Shown: positions 55,400-64,000 of the stretch, piece by piece
Position numbering within the stretch: position 1 is the stretch's first letter
Layout: the number at the start of each line of letters is the position of its first letter
Source: Marivirga lumbricoides
GTDB taxonomy: Bacteria; Bacteroidota; Bacteroidia; Cytophagales; Cyclobacteriaceae
Reading direction: 5' to 3'
Length of the DNA: 64,000 nucleotides
Assembly: GCF_014636295.1 (NCBI RefSeq)
Contig: NZ_BMEC01000005.1
Span: 186,001-250,000, forward strand
Made by a program: the position numbers and the translations under genes
The notes under the pieces: generated by a model
Told to the model about the DNA's origin: nothing
What the model saw: only the letters and a program-made list of their open reading frames with translations
Databases searched by the model: none

Positions 55400-57086
55400 T
55401 AATATATTGAAAGCAACTGGAATTCTGATTGCAGGTGTGTTGCTGGGATGGCTAATTTTTGGCGGTGAGAAAAACAATGAGGAAGCAGTGCATGACCATT
55501 CTATCAGCAATGCAGCAGAAATATGGACCTGCTCTATGCATCCTCAGGTTAGAAGTAATGAACCTGGGGAATGTCCTATTTGTGGAATGGATTTAATTCC
55601 TCTGGCTGTAGAAGATTCGGAAGCTAATCCAGCTGTATACCAAATGAGTGAGTCGGCCATGAAGTTAGCCAATGTGCAGACTATTAGAGTTGGTTCCACT
55701 GAAGCAGGGCAAAAAGTGAGGCTTAATGGTAAAATTCAGATTGATGAGAGAAATACCTACACGCAGTCAAGCCACTTTCCCGGCAGAATTGAGCAATTAA
55801 TGGTGAACTTTACAGGAGAGAGCGTAAAAAAGGGGCAGACGCTTGCTAAAATCTACTCGCCTGAATTAGTAGCAGCGCAGGAGGAGCTTCTTCAGGCAGC
55901 TTCTATTAAGGAAAGCCAACCTCAGCTTTTTGAAGCAGCAAAAAGAAAGTTTAATAATTGGAGAATAGGAGAAAATCAGATTAATGAAATTATTAGTAGT
56001 GGAAAAGTAAAGCAGGTTTTTCCATTAAAAGCGGATATTAGTGGAATTGTGACCAATAAAATGGTAGAGTTAGGTGACTATGTGGAAAGTGGAGTGCCTA
56101 TTTATGAGATATCAGATTTATCAAAGCTATGGGTGCTTTTTGATGTGTATGAAAGTGAATTAGGATGGATAAAGGAGGGAAGTGAGGTGACCTATACAGT
56201 AAAATCTCTTCCCGGAAGGTCATTCGATGGGAAAATTAGCTTTATCGATCCACTCATAAATTCGCAGAGCCGTGTAGCTACTGCAAGAGTTGAAATCAGC
56301 AATAAAGAAGGGCTGTTAAAACCACAAATGTTTGTTTCCGGTGTTATTGAAAATCCTGTGGAGCAGGGAAATGATGAGATTATTATTCCGCAATCAGCCG
56401 TACTATGGACCGGTAAGCGATCTGTAGTGTATATGCAGGAAAGCGGTGGCTTTAAGATGAGGGAAGTTACCTTGGGAACAGCCTTGGGTGAAAACTATGT
56501 GGTGCAGGAAGGTTTACAGCGGGGAGAGGAGATTGTAATAAATGGCGCGTTCACTATAGATGCTGCTGCAGAATTAGCCGGAAAGCCCAGCATGATGAGC
56601 CATGAAAATGAGCAGGTAGATCAACACCATTTACAGGAAATAAGCATACAGGAAAAGAAGGCTTTATTACCTTTATTTGAAGCTTACTTTGAAATGAAAA
56701 ATGCACTGGCCTCAGATAATAATGCCGGAGCAAAAATGGGAGCCAGAAACATGAGTAAGGCATTTACCAATTTGAATAATAATGACTTTAGCAGCAATTC
56801 GAAAATGGTGAGGCGGCAAATATCCCGAGTGCTGGAACAGACTATGGAAGGCCTTAACGATAAGCAAATAGAGGATGTCAGAAAGAACTTTATAGCCATT
56901 TCAGAAGCAATGATAGCGCTGGCAAAAGCTTTTGACCCTTTGGACGCTCCACTTTATGTGCAACATTGTCCTATGGCAGATAATAATGTGGGCGCAGATT
57001 GGCTTAGTAGGGAAGAAGAAATCATTAACCCTTATTTTGGAGAATCTATGCTTAGTTGTGGTGAAGTAAAATGGGTCATTCGCTGA
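55383..57086 (+). CDS. CusB-like adaptor with HMBD and DUF3347 domains
   Basis: 567 aa from ATG 55383 (a GTG nine bases upstream also opens the frame), overlapping the end of the channel gene by 17 bases. An N-terminal membrane anchor at about 8-25 is followed by a heavy-metal-binding domain, IWTCSMHPQVRSNEPGECPI with CGMDL, at about 46-75. The HlyD/CusB periplasmic adaptor core covers about 110-400 (barrel-sandwich and beta-barrel: GRIEQLMVNFTGESVKKGQT). The C-terminal about 140 residues are a DUF3347 domain (DAPLYVQHCPMADNNVGADW, then EEEIINPYFGESML). The conserved Cys/Met/His of both end domains suggest metal capture and hand-off to the pump. Confidence 0.9.
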   Translation: MKTNINNILKATGILIAGVLLGWLIFGGEKNNEEAVHDHSISNAAEIWTCSMHPQVRSNEPGECPICGMDLIPLAVEDSEANPAVYQMSESAMKLANVQTIRVGSTEAGQKVRLNGKIQIDERNTYTQSSHFPGRIEQLMVNFTGESVKKGQTLAKIYSPELVAAQEELLQAASIKESQPQLFEAAKRKFNNWRIGENQINEIISSGKVKQVFPLKADISGIVTNKMVELGDYVESGVPIYEISDLSKLWVLFDVYESELGWIKEGSEVTYTVKSLPGRSFDGKISFIDPLINSQSRVATARVEISNKEGLLKPQMFVSGVIENPVEQGNDEIIIPQSAVLWTGKRSVVYMQESGGFKMREVTLGTALGENYVVQEGLQRGEEIVINGAFTIDAAAELAGKPSMMSHENEQVDQHHLQEISIQEKKALLPLFEAYFEMKNALASDNNAGAKMGARNMSKAFTNLNNNDFSSNSKMVRRQISRVLEQTMEGLNDKQIEDVRKNFIAISEAMIALAKAFDPLDAPLYVQHCPMADNNVGADWLSREEEIINPYFGESMLSCGEVKWVIR

Positions 57087-57184
57087 ATTTTTGAAAAAAA
57101 ATGGCATTTTCAGTGCTATTCTCATCTTTCCTGGGGAGTAGCCCGTAATTTTAATAGAAACATAAGTAACTAATAATATCAGAT

Positions 57185-57799
57185 ATGAGAAATATAATTT
57201 CAATGCTAATTACCTCAATTTTTATAATATCATCCTGTCAAAATAAAGCAGGGGATAATGCTGAAAGTGAGGATGTTTATGAAAATGAATCATACGAAAA
57301 CCCTAAAACCTTAGGCTCTGAGGAAGAACCAGTAAGTCCTAAAACCCTGGCAGGGGATGATGACGAGAATCTAAAGATGTTAGAGCAAAATTATGACTTA
57401 AGAAAAGACGAAGCCACTAAGTTGCTTTCATTCTATCTAGAGATTAAGCAAGCCTTAGTAGAGGGGGAGTTGGAAAAAGCAAGTGCCTCAGCTGCTTCTA
57501 TGCAGCAGGTTTTGGATAATAAAGATAGTGAATTGGCAGAGTCAATATCCCGCCCGGCAAAAAGCATTATGCAGGCTGTACAATTGGAAGAGCAGAGAAA
57601 AAAGTTTAGCGAGCTTTCTACGGTAATGTATGATATGCTGAAGATGACAAATATTCTTGACTATGAAATCTATTGGCAGTATTGCCCTATGGCTTTGAAT
57701 GATGAAGGTGCTTATTGGCTTAGCAGCTCTGAGCAAATAGAGAACCCGTATTTTGGAGAAACAATGTTACGCTGTGGAAGCACTAAGGAAGTTTTATAG
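57185..57799 (+). CDS. DUF3347 lipoprotein
   Basis: 204 aa, lipoprotein signal ending IFIISSC (Cys18), followed by an acidic, disordered stretch (about 20-65). The rest is a single DUF3347 domain, similar to the C-terminal domain of the adaptor gene just upstream: YWQYCPMALNDEGAYWLSSS and IENPYFGETMLRCGS here, YVQHCPMADNNVGADWLSRE and INPYFGESMLSCG there. It keeps the CPM and C-terminal Cys but lacks the neighbouring His of the adaptor copy. It is probably a periplasmic metal-binding partner or chaperone for the efflux complex. Confidence 0.82.
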   Translation: MRNIISMLITSIFIISSCQNKAGDNAESEDVYENESYENPKTLGSEEEPVSPKTLAGDDDENLKMLEQNYDLRKDEATKLLSFYLEIKQALVEGELEKASASAASMQQVLDNKDSELAESISRPAKSIMQAVQLEEQRKKFSELSTVMYDMLKMTNILDYEIYWQYCPMALNDEGAYWLSSSEQIENPYFGETMLRCGSTKEVL

Positions 57800-57890
57800 C
57801 AAACTTAAGGTGAAAGCTTTTATTTAGCTTATCTGAATCATTTCCTTTATAAGGGCATCAATGTATTAGTTAAGCAGATAATATTTAAAT

Positions 57891-59114
57891 ATGAATGATT
57901 TTTTACAAAGATGGGGAGAGGCAGCTAATACCTCTGCAGGATTTTTTTGGATGGCTCTCTGGGCATTCGTGCTTGGTTATGCCGTGAGTAGTTTGATTCA
58001 GGTTTTCATTACTGAAAAGCGTATGCAGCAAAGCATGGGGAAAGATGAGGGTAAAGGCGTACTCTTAGGCACTTTCTTTGGGTTTATTAGTAGCTCATGC
58101 AGTTTTGCTGCCTTAGCTACCTCTAAATCACTATTTCAAAAAGGAGCAAGCTTTGTATCCTCTATCGCATTCTTATTGGCTTCTACTAACCTGGTAATTG
58201 AATTGGGTATTATCATTTCCATTTTTTTGGGCTGGCAGTTTGTGGTGGGAGAATATGTAGGAGGGATGCTACTTATACTCAGTAGCTGGCTTTTAATCAG
58301 ATTGATTAATCCGAAAAAGCTTATAAAAAGAGCTAAAGAAAATTTGCAAGAGGATCACGATAGCAAAGAGGATGAAAAGTCTTTTCAGGAGAAATTAAAA
58401 TCTTCAGAGAGTTGGGCTAAAGTAGGAAAGCAATATGGCATGGAATGGAAAATGGTTTGGAAAGATGTAACTGTAGGCTTCACTATTGCAGGACTGGTTT
58501 CCGCATTTGTACCTGATACTTTTTTTGAAACCCTTTTCATTAATACAGGTGAAGAACAGGCTTCTTTTGGTTTTTTCACCCTATTGGAACATGTAATAGT
58601 AGGCCCCGTAGCTGCTTTTCTTACCTTTATAGGTTCAATGGGTAACATTCCGCTGGCAGCTTTATTGTTTGGGAAAGGTGTGAGTTTTGCAGGAGTCATG
58701 GCATTTATTTTCAGCGATTTGGTGGTGTTTCCTGTCTTGAGAATAAATGCGAAATACTATGGATGGAAGATGTCTCTTTTTATCTTGTTTTTACTTTTCA
58801 CTTCTCTGATAGGTGCTTCTTTACTGTTACACTATGGTTTTAACCTTTTTAATCTCCTGCCCGAGCCTTCAGCAGGAAAAAGTATTACGGAAACAGACCA
58901 TTTCCAATTTGACTATACTTTTTACCTGAACGTAGCATTTTTACTTGTTTCAGGAATTCTTATTTATTTTGGTTTCTTTAAAGGGAAAGAGGTGAAGTAT
59001 CATAAAGAGATGGCTCCCAAAAGTATGGCAATGGAAAAGACCTTAAAATGGTTAGCTTTTATAAGCTACGTATGGCTTTTAGGTGGAATTATTGTTAAAT
59101 ATTTTATTTTGTAA
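57891..59114 (+). CDS. Permease of the PF03773 (ArsP/YraQ-like) family
   Basis: 407 aa with about nine membrane helices. The two internal repeats are recognisable: FISSSCSFAALATSKSLFQK with LASTNLVIELGII in the first half, and GPVAAFLTFIGSMGNIPLAA with FSDLVVFPVLRINAKYYG in the second. The Ser-Cys-Ser motif at the start of the helix is the typical spot for the family's Cys. PF03773 members include ArsP (organoarsenical export) and uncharacterised permeases near metal-efflux genes. The substrate is unknown; metal or metalloid export fits the location. It follows the DUF3347 gene by 91 bases and probably ends the operon. Confidence 0.85.
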   Translation: MNDFLQRWGEAANTSAGFFWMALWAFVLGYAVSSLIQVFITEKRMQQSMGKDEGKGVLLGTFFGFISSSCSFAALATSKSLFQKGASFVSSIAFLLASTNLVIELGIIISIFLGWQFVVGEYVGGMLLILSSWLLIRLINPKKLIKRAKENLQEDHDSKEDEKSFQEKLKSSESWAKVGKQYGMEWKMVWKDVTVGFTIAGLVSAFVPDTFFETLFINTGEEQASFGFFTLLEHVIVGPVAAFLTFIGSMGNIPLAALLFGKGVSFAGVMAFIFSDLVVFPVLRINAKYYGWKMSLFILFLLFTSLIGASLLLHYGFNLFNLLPEPSAGKSITETDHFQFDYTFYLNVAFLLVSGILIYFGFFKGKEVKYHKEMAPKSMAMEKTLKWLAFISYVWLLGGIIVKYFIL

Positions 59115-59150
59115 AGGCTATGCTGACCGAGAATAGGCATATAAAGCCTT
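59114..59150. terminator. Weak hairpin between permease and kinase genes
   Basis: AAGGCT-ATGC and GCAT-ATAA-AGCCTT pair with a 4-base bulge around a 13-base loop, between two convergent genes. No strong T-run on either side, so it is only a possible two-way terminator. Confidence 0.3.
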
Positions 59151-59173
59151 AATTGGGTAAGCACCTAATTGAT

Positions 59174-61177
59174 TTAGCTATTCTTGAGGTTGGGAAGATC
59201 TACGTAAAAAGTGCTTCCCTTTCCGGGATAGCTCCTAAAACTGACTTCTCCCTGTAACCTTTCAACAAGCTCTTTTACGATAGACAACCCAAGCCCTGAG
59301 CTGCTTTCATTACCGGTAGGCTTATTGCTCATTTTCTGGAATTTTTTGAATATTTTATGCTGTTCTTCCTCCAGTATACCTGTTCCTTTATCAGCCACAG
59401 AAATTTTCAGCTTGTTATTTTTTAAGCTCGCTTTAACAGTAACTGATGTATTGGGGTGTGAAAACTTAATCGCATTTGATATCAGGTTATCTAATATGCG
59501 GTTTAATAAACTCTTATCTGTATAAAATGCGCCCTCCTCAGTGTCTATTTTTTCTCGTAGTTCAATCTGTTTTTGGCTGGCCATTCCAGTATATTTTTTG
59601 AGCACTTCTGAAAAATAAGGCTGAACCTCAATAGGTTTAATATTGATCTCTTTTTGGGTTTCTAAATTGTAGAGCACCAATAGATCGTTGATCAGGCTCA
59701 TTCCCTGGTTATTCGACTTTTCCAGATGGTTTAAATAGATGAGTTGCTCAGCAGAAACATCTTTATCCATACGCATCAGTTGAATCAATCCTATATTATT
59801 AGATAATGGTGATTTTAAATCATGAGCTACAATATGAATTAATCCGTTTTTTTCTTCGTTTGTGCGCTTAAGCTCCTCATTTCCTTTAATGAGTTCTTTA
59901 TTTTTAATATCCAGCTGCTTGGTTCTGGCTAAAACTTTAGCCTCTAATTCTTTATTAGCAGATTGCAATGCTTCCCCTAATTCTTCATTTTTCTCAAAAG
60001 TAGTATTGAACCTAAGACCCATGATTACCACATGGGAGAACAGGTATATGAAGATACCGAATGCAAACACCAAATCACCTACCAGTTGGAGTCTGTGCAC
60101 CATGATTTCTACAGCGCTTACCCCAAAAAGAAAAATGAAACCGATTAATGCTATCAGTACTTCTTTGTCTCCTTTCAAACTCTCTTTTGCTATAAAGAAT
60201 AGTAAGCCTACACCTGTTAAAAAGGTGGTAATCTGCATTACCGGAACAAGATATGAGCTATACAGCATAGGTAGAATAGCTGTTACTATACTGGCCCCCA
60301 CAGCAAGATAGTAGGGGAGGGTAGTGAAGAATTTAGGAATAAATGACGGAAACATGTGGTAAATAAACTGGATAGTGAAGCCCAGGATAAGAAAAAAACT
60401 GACGAGTTCTACTTTGGTACTTAACCACCAGGGAAACTTTAAATACTCAATTAAAAGATATTCATCAACACTAAGTGATCTTAAAATGGTTAAAAAGCAA
60501 ACCAAAGAAAAATAGATGGCTAGTTTATCTCTTCTGTGAAATAGGCTTATCCCCACGTGATAGAGCCCCATAAAGAAAATGGATCCCATCAGAAAAAACA
60601 GGACGGCAATTTTTTTACTGCGGTTATCGATTAAGGCTTCATAGCTTCCTATTATAGGAGCTCTTCCCATTCCGCCTTTTCGATAATGGAAATTGGAAAC
60701 ATGTAATACAATATCCAGCTCCTCTGTGTTTTCAGGTAGTTTATAAATTTTTTTGATATAGTTAGGTTCCGCTTCTTCTTTGGAAACACCTACTTTACCT
60801 ATTTCCCCAAAAACTATTCCATTGATAAATAACTTGTAGGCAGTGCTGGTAATCGAAGGGTTGATAGCCAGCTGAGGTCCGTCTTTATCAACAAGTACTT
60901 TTATATAGTAAGTGGCATAACCTGTTCCCGGAAGTTTTTCTCCGTCATAAGCGTCAGAATTCCAGAACCCGGGTACTTTCTGAAAGTTTTTATCTGTAAT
61001 AGCCTGCATTTCTTCTGCAGAAAGTAATTCTCCGAACTTCATTTGCCATTGGTTAGATAATCTTTCAGGGTGATTAACCAGGTCTTTTCCTCTCAAATCA
61101 ATTACAAAGGGCTGAGCCACTACTGTTGAAAAGCAGCATAAGAAAAAGAATAGAAACAGTGCCTTTACTTGATACAT
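59174..61177 (-). CDS. 7TMR-DISM histidine kinase
   Basis: 667 aa with signal peptide (residues 1-21, ending TVVAQ). The N-terminal periplasmic part (about 22-180) has the jelly-roll-like look of 7TMR-DISMED domains (GTGYATYYIKVLVDKDGPQL). Seven membrane helices follow at about 185-395 (VLFFLMGSIFFMGLYHVGIS, then LVCFLTILRSLSVDE). A coiled coil (about 400-440) leads to HisKA with its His in IHIVAHDLKSPLSN and HATPase_c with N-box ILDNLISNAIKFS, G1 ADKGTGI and G2 SSGLGLSIVKEL. The 7TM module is a receptor for small molecules or carbohydrates in other proteins. No response regulator is adjacent. Convergent with the permease and divergent from the next Cys/His protein. Confidence 0.9.
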   Translation of the reverse strand: MYQVKALFLFFFLCCFSTVVAQPFVIDLRGKDLVNHPERLSNQWQMKFGELLSAEEMQAITDKNFQKVPGFWNSDAYDGEKLPGTGYATYYIKVLVDKDGPQLAINPSITSTAYKLFINGIVFGEIGKVGVSKEEAEPNYIKKIYKLPENTEELDIVLHVSNFHYRKGGMGRAPIIGSYEALIDNRSKKIAVLFFLMGSIFFMGLYHVGISLFHRRDKLAIYFSLVCFLTILRSLSVDEYLLIEYLKFPWWLSTKVELVSFFLILGFTIQFIYHMFPSFIPKFFTTLPYYLAVGASIVTAILPMLYSSYLVPVMQITTFLTGVGLLFFIAKESLKGDKEVLIALIGFIFLFGVSAVEIMVHRLQLVGDLVFAFGIFIYLFSHVVIMGLRFNTTFEKNEELGEALQSANKELEAKVLARTKQLDIKNKELIKGNEELKRTNEEKNGLIHIVAHDLKSPLSNNIGLIQLMRMDKDVSAEQLIYLNHLEKSNNQGMSLINDLLVLYNLETQKEINIKPIEVQPYFSEVLKKYTGMASQKQIELREKIDTEEGAFYTDKSLLNRILDNLISNAIKFSHPNTSVTVKASLKNNKLKISVADKGTGILEEEQHKIFKKFQKMSNKPTGNESSSGLGLSIVKELVERLQGEVSFRSYPGKGSTFYVDLPNLKNS

Positions 61178-61382
61178 TAACTATTGAATTATAGAGTAAA
61201 ATAAGACAATAAAGAGCTTATAATGATGCATTTATGGAAAATATTAATTAACTACTCGATGAAACTACTCATTTCCACTTTAAATGGTGGTTCAGAGGGA
61301 GGATTTCTACTTTAGCTTATTGCGGGATTATTTATAGAAAGCATCGGAATTTTATTGTATTGTTTTTATCTTTGCTAAAACC

Positions 61383-61778
61383 ATGAAGCTCTATCAATCC
61401 ATATTCTTTTCTTTGTTTTTTCTGGTGCAAAGTATTGCTCCTAAAATGGATTTGTGTTGTGAGCTTAATAAACTCCCTAACCTTTATGAGCATTATCAGG
61501 AGCATATTATTTGTAATGAAGGCTCATTTATCCAATTTCTTTTAAATGACTATCTGGCTGATGAATCCACTGATCAGCCGGATCACCATAATTCCGAGCA
61601 TGAGGACCTTCCTTTACAAGGTGATCATAACTGCTGCCATACACCTATCTTTTTTGCTTTTGTGGAAAGCGTTTCGCTTGATAATATAGGTTTTACAAGC
61701 CATACTAATTCAAGTATTTACTTTTCAAATATCAATTCAGCATACGCTGTATCTCTTTTTCAGCCTCCTCAGGTTTAA
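61383..61778 (+). CDS. Small secreted Cys/His-rich protein preceding an RND gene
   Basis: 131 aa with signal peptide (IFFSLFFLVQSIAPK). Metal-ligand residues cluster: MDLCCELNK, YEHYQEHIICNEG, DHHNSEHEDLPLQGDHNCCH. There is a PPQ motif at the end, so it resembles a distant version of the HYC_CC_PP protein at 49756. It lies 76 bases before the CzcA-like gene, the same place as the first one before CusA. Periplasmic metal binding or sensing is inferred. Confidence 0.65.
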   Translation: MKLYQSIFFSLFFLVQSIAPKMDLCCELNKLPNLYEHYQEHIICNEGSFIQFLLNDYLADESTDQPDHHNSEHEDLPLQGDHNCCHTPIFFAFVESVSLDNIGFTSHTNSSIYFSNINSAYAVSLFQPPQV

Positions 61779-61854
61779 TTAAACTACTTTTAAAGGATAG
61801 CAAGGTTAACCTGGCATTCCTTTTATTTCTTTCAGTTTAATTAAATTTTATTCT

Positions 61855-64000
61855 ATGATCAATCGAATAATAGCTTTTTCTATTAAGAATAAGCTAATCA
61901 TTTCTCTATTCACAATTTCTTTAATAATAGCAGGAATATGGAGTATTACCCAGGTTCCTATAGATGCAGTTCCTGATATAACCAATAACCAGGTGCAGGT
62001 AATGACGCAGGCACCTAATCTGGGAACAGAAGATATTGAACAGTTTATCACCTATCCGGTGGAGCTGGCAATGGCCAATTTGCCCGGGGTGCTAGAAATA
62101 AGATCTACCTCGCGTTTTGGGCTTTCCGTAGTAACTATAGTTTTTGAAGAGGATATGGGGACCTACCTGCCAAGACAGTTGGTTTCTGAAAAACTGAATA
62201 GTGTCAGAGCTGAAATTCCTGAAGGCTTTGGCAAAATTTTCATGGGACCTATCTCTACAGGCCTCGGGGAAATACTTCAATATACTTTAGCAGTTGATTC
62301 CTCTGCAAAAGATAAATATTCATTAACTGACCTGCGAACTATTCAGGACTGGATTATCAGACGACAGATGGCGATGGTACCAGGCGTAGTGGAGGTAAAT
62401 GCCTTTGGCGGTAATATTAAACAGTACGAAGTAGCTGTCAATCCTGATGAACTTAAGGCAATTGGCCTTTCGCTGAACGATGTATATCAATCATTGCAGT
62501 TGAACAATCAGAATACAGGAGGGGCCTATATCGAAAAAAACCATATGGCTAATTTTATCAGGGGAGAAGGTTTGGCCAGAAATGTTGAAGACATAGAAAG
62601 CATAGTTGTTAAAACTATCAATAACATACCCGTTCAAATTAAAGATATTGCCGAAGTGAGGTATGGTACGGCCGTTAGGTATGGCGCTTTTAGTAAAGAT
62701 GGGCAGGGGGAAGCTGTTGGCGGAATTATTTTTATGTTAAAAGGAGCTAATTCAAATGAAGTAATTTCAAATGTAAAGGCCAGGCTGGAACAAATTCAGG
62801 AATCTCTACCTGAGGGCATTTCTATAGCTCCTTTTCTGGATAGAAGCGAACTGATTGAACGCACAACAGGAACGATTACTACCAACCTTATAGAAGGTGC
62901 ATTGATTGTTATTTTTGTGCTTGTATTTCTCCTGGGAAATTTCAGAGGAGGCCTTATAGTAGCATCTACTATACCACTTTCTTTACTCTTTGCCTTCATT
63001 TTAATGTATATTTTTGATGTGTGGGCGAATTTAATGAGCTTAGGAGCCATTGATTTTGGAATAATTGTAGATGGTGCTGTTATTATAGTAGAGGGTACGG
63101 TATTTTTTCTTTACAGCAGAATGAAAAAGGGAAAAACCATTGATAAGCAAGAGCGGGATGAAAGTACCTATCAGGCTTCTTCAAAAATGATGAACTCAGC
63201 CTTTTTCGGTCAGTTAATCATTCTGATAGTCTTTTTACCTATACTTTTTCTGGAAGGAGTAGAAGGGAAAATGTTTCAGCCAATGGCACTTACCTTTATT
63301 TTTGCCATGATGGGAGCTATGATTTTATGCCTTACCTATGTTCCTGTAATGTCAGCCTTGTTTTTAAAAGTTTCAGGAAAAGAAAGAATGAGCTGGGGAG
63401 ATAAAGTAGTAAACTGGGTGGAGGTAAAATATCATCACTCATTAAGCAGCGCATTAAAAAATACCTTCCTGATAATGGGCACTTCCTTAGCTTTACTTAT
63501 TTTAAGTGTTTTTATATTTATACGCTCAGGAAGTGAGTTTATTCCTCAGTTAGATGAAGGTGATATTGCTTTCCATATAATTTTAAAGCCCGGTAGCTCC
63601 TTATCAGAAGGCATAAAAACTTCTACTAAAATAGAACAAATCATTTTAGAGAACTTCCCTGAAGTAGAGCATGCTTTAACCCGTTATGGGGTGTCTGATG
63701 TGCCCACCGACCCTATGCCTATGGATATAGCGGACTGTTTTTTGATACTTAAACCCAAAGAAGAGTGGGTGTCTGCCAATTCAAAAGAAGAGTTGATACA
63801 GCTCGTTAAGGAGAAAATCAGTATTGTGCCGGGAGTAAATTTTGAGTTTACTCAACCTATAGAAATGAGGTTCAACGAACTGATTTCCGGTGTTCGGGAA
63901 GATATTGCTATAAAATTATACGGAGAAGACTTACAGATTTTAGCCGAAAAGGCTGAAGAAATGGGTAAAATAATTGCTGGTGTTGAAGGAGTGGGTGATT
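61855..64000 (+). CDS. CzcA-like heavy-metal RND efflux pump (partial, C-terminus off the window)
   Basis: I translated 715 codons from ATG 61855 to the window edge without a stop. It begins MINRIIAFSIKNKLIISLFT, followed by the HME-RND signature VPIDAVPDITNNQVQVMTQA and LNSVRAEIPEGFGKIFMGPI. Helix 4 holds LGAIDFGIIVDGAVIIVEGT, where the Asp in AIDFG and IVDG is typical of CzcA-type (Zn/Co/Cd) pumps; the first RND at 50280 has the CusA-type sequence VMVDVGIVFVENT instead. About two-thirds of the expected about 1040 residues are present. A C-terminal OEP fusion, common in this group, cannot be judged. Confidence 0.88.
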   Translation, partial: MINRIIAFSIKNKLIISLFTISLIIAGIWSITQVPIDAVPDITNNQVQVMTQAPNLGTEDIEQFITYPVELAMANLPGVLEIRSTSRFGLSVVTIVFEEDMGTYLPRQLVSEKLNSVRAEIPEGFGKIFMGPISTGLGEILQYTLAVDSSAKDKYSLTDLRTIQDWIIRRQMAMVPGVVEVNAFGGNIKQYEVAVNPDELKAIGLSLNDVYQSLQLNNQNTGGAYIEKNHMANFIRGEGLARNVEDIESIVVKTINNIPVQIKDIAEVRYGTAVRYGAFSKDGQGEAVGGIIFMLKGANSNEVISNVKARLEQIQESLPEGISIAPFLDRSELIERTTGTITTNLIEGALIVIFVLVFLLGNFRGGLIVASTIPLSLLFAFILMYIFDVWANLMSLGAIDFGIIVDGAVIIVEGTVFFLYSRMKKGKTIDKQERDESTYQASSKMMNSAFFGQLIILIVFLPILFLEGVEGKMFQPMALTFIFAMMGAMILCLTYVPVMSALFLKVSGKERMSWGDKVVNWVEVKYHHSLSSALKNTFLIMGTSLALLILSVFIFIRSGSEFIPQLDEGDIAFHIILKPGSSLSEGIKTSTKIEQIILENFPEVEHALTRYGVSDVPTDPMPMDIADCFLILKPKEEWVSANSKEELIQLVKEKISIVPGVNFEFTQPIEMRFNELISGVREDIAIKLYGEDLQILAEKAEEMGKIIAGVEGVGD

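Overview
The window comes from an AT-rich Bacteroidota chromosome, most likely a marine or soil Cytophagales-type bacterium. The evidence is a SusC/SusD pair, a protein with a type IX secretion (T9SS) C-terminal sorting domain, WG-repeat and IPT/TIG lipoproteins, DUF3347/HMBD metal-efflux proteins, 7TMR-DISM and CHASE3/PAS histidine kinases, and weak or absent Shine-Dalgarno sequences. The genus cannot be fixed from sequence reading alone.

Region 1 (1-11.5 kb) is a patchwork. It holds the start of an ion-channel protein (running off the left edge), a DUF2306 membrane protein, a WG-repeat lipoprotein, a lipoprotein TPR/LuxR-type regulator and a 1071-aa T9SS-exported beta-propeller-like protein. 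A tRNA-Pro(GGG) with a truncated WG-lipoprotein start at 11.06-11.53 kb is an old duplicate of a decayed tRNA-Pro plus intact WG lipoprotein at 1.87-4.63 kb. The T9SS/TPR pair and about 1.3 kb of decayed DNA lie between the copies.

Region 2 (11.6-24.1 kb) looks like a general/envelope stress and signalling cluster. It contains a YghA-type SDR and a small basic protein behind it, a PAS kinase, a PRC-barrel protein, an unknown membrane protein, an NtrC-type regulator, a PepSY-like lipoprotein, a DUF892 (YciE) gene remnant, a small membrane protein, an AraC / response regulator / CHASE3-PAS kinase string, an lmo0937-type mini membrane protein and a YihY-family protein.

Region 3 (24.6-49.6 kb) is a polysaccharide utilization locus (PUL) for beta-mannan, probably acetylated galacto(gluco)mannan. 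The minus-strand operon encodes a lipoprotein AGE epimerase, secreted GH26, SSS symporter, GH130, cytoplasmic AGE epimerase, lipoprotein GH26 and phosphomannose isomerase. Several of its genes overlap by ATGA. The plus strand encodes an aldo/keto reductase and SGNH acetylesterase on one side. On the other side are a GH9, a clan GH-A hydrolase, an AraC/cupin regulator, SusC, SusD, an IPT-domain surface glycan-binding lipoprotein and a GH27 alpha-galactosidase. The inferred flow is: surface/periplasmic depolymerization and debranching, SusCD uptake, mannobiose import by the symporter, 2-epimerization to mannosyl-glucose, then phosphorolysis by GH130. The unusual part is a second epimerase, with all four expected catalytic His/Glu residues, that carries a lipoprotein signal and so should act outside the cytoplasm.

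Region 4 (49.7-64 kb) is heavy-metal efflux. A small HYC/CC-type Cys-His protein precedes a CusA-like RND pump, a TolC-like outer-membrane protein, a CusB-like adaptor (HMBD at the N-terminus, DUF3347 at the C-terminus), a free DUF3347 lipoprotein and a PF03773-type permease. After an inverted 7TMR-DISM kinase, a second small Cys/His-rich protein leads into a CzcA-like RND pump cut by the right edge. All assignments are from reading motifs; no database search was run.
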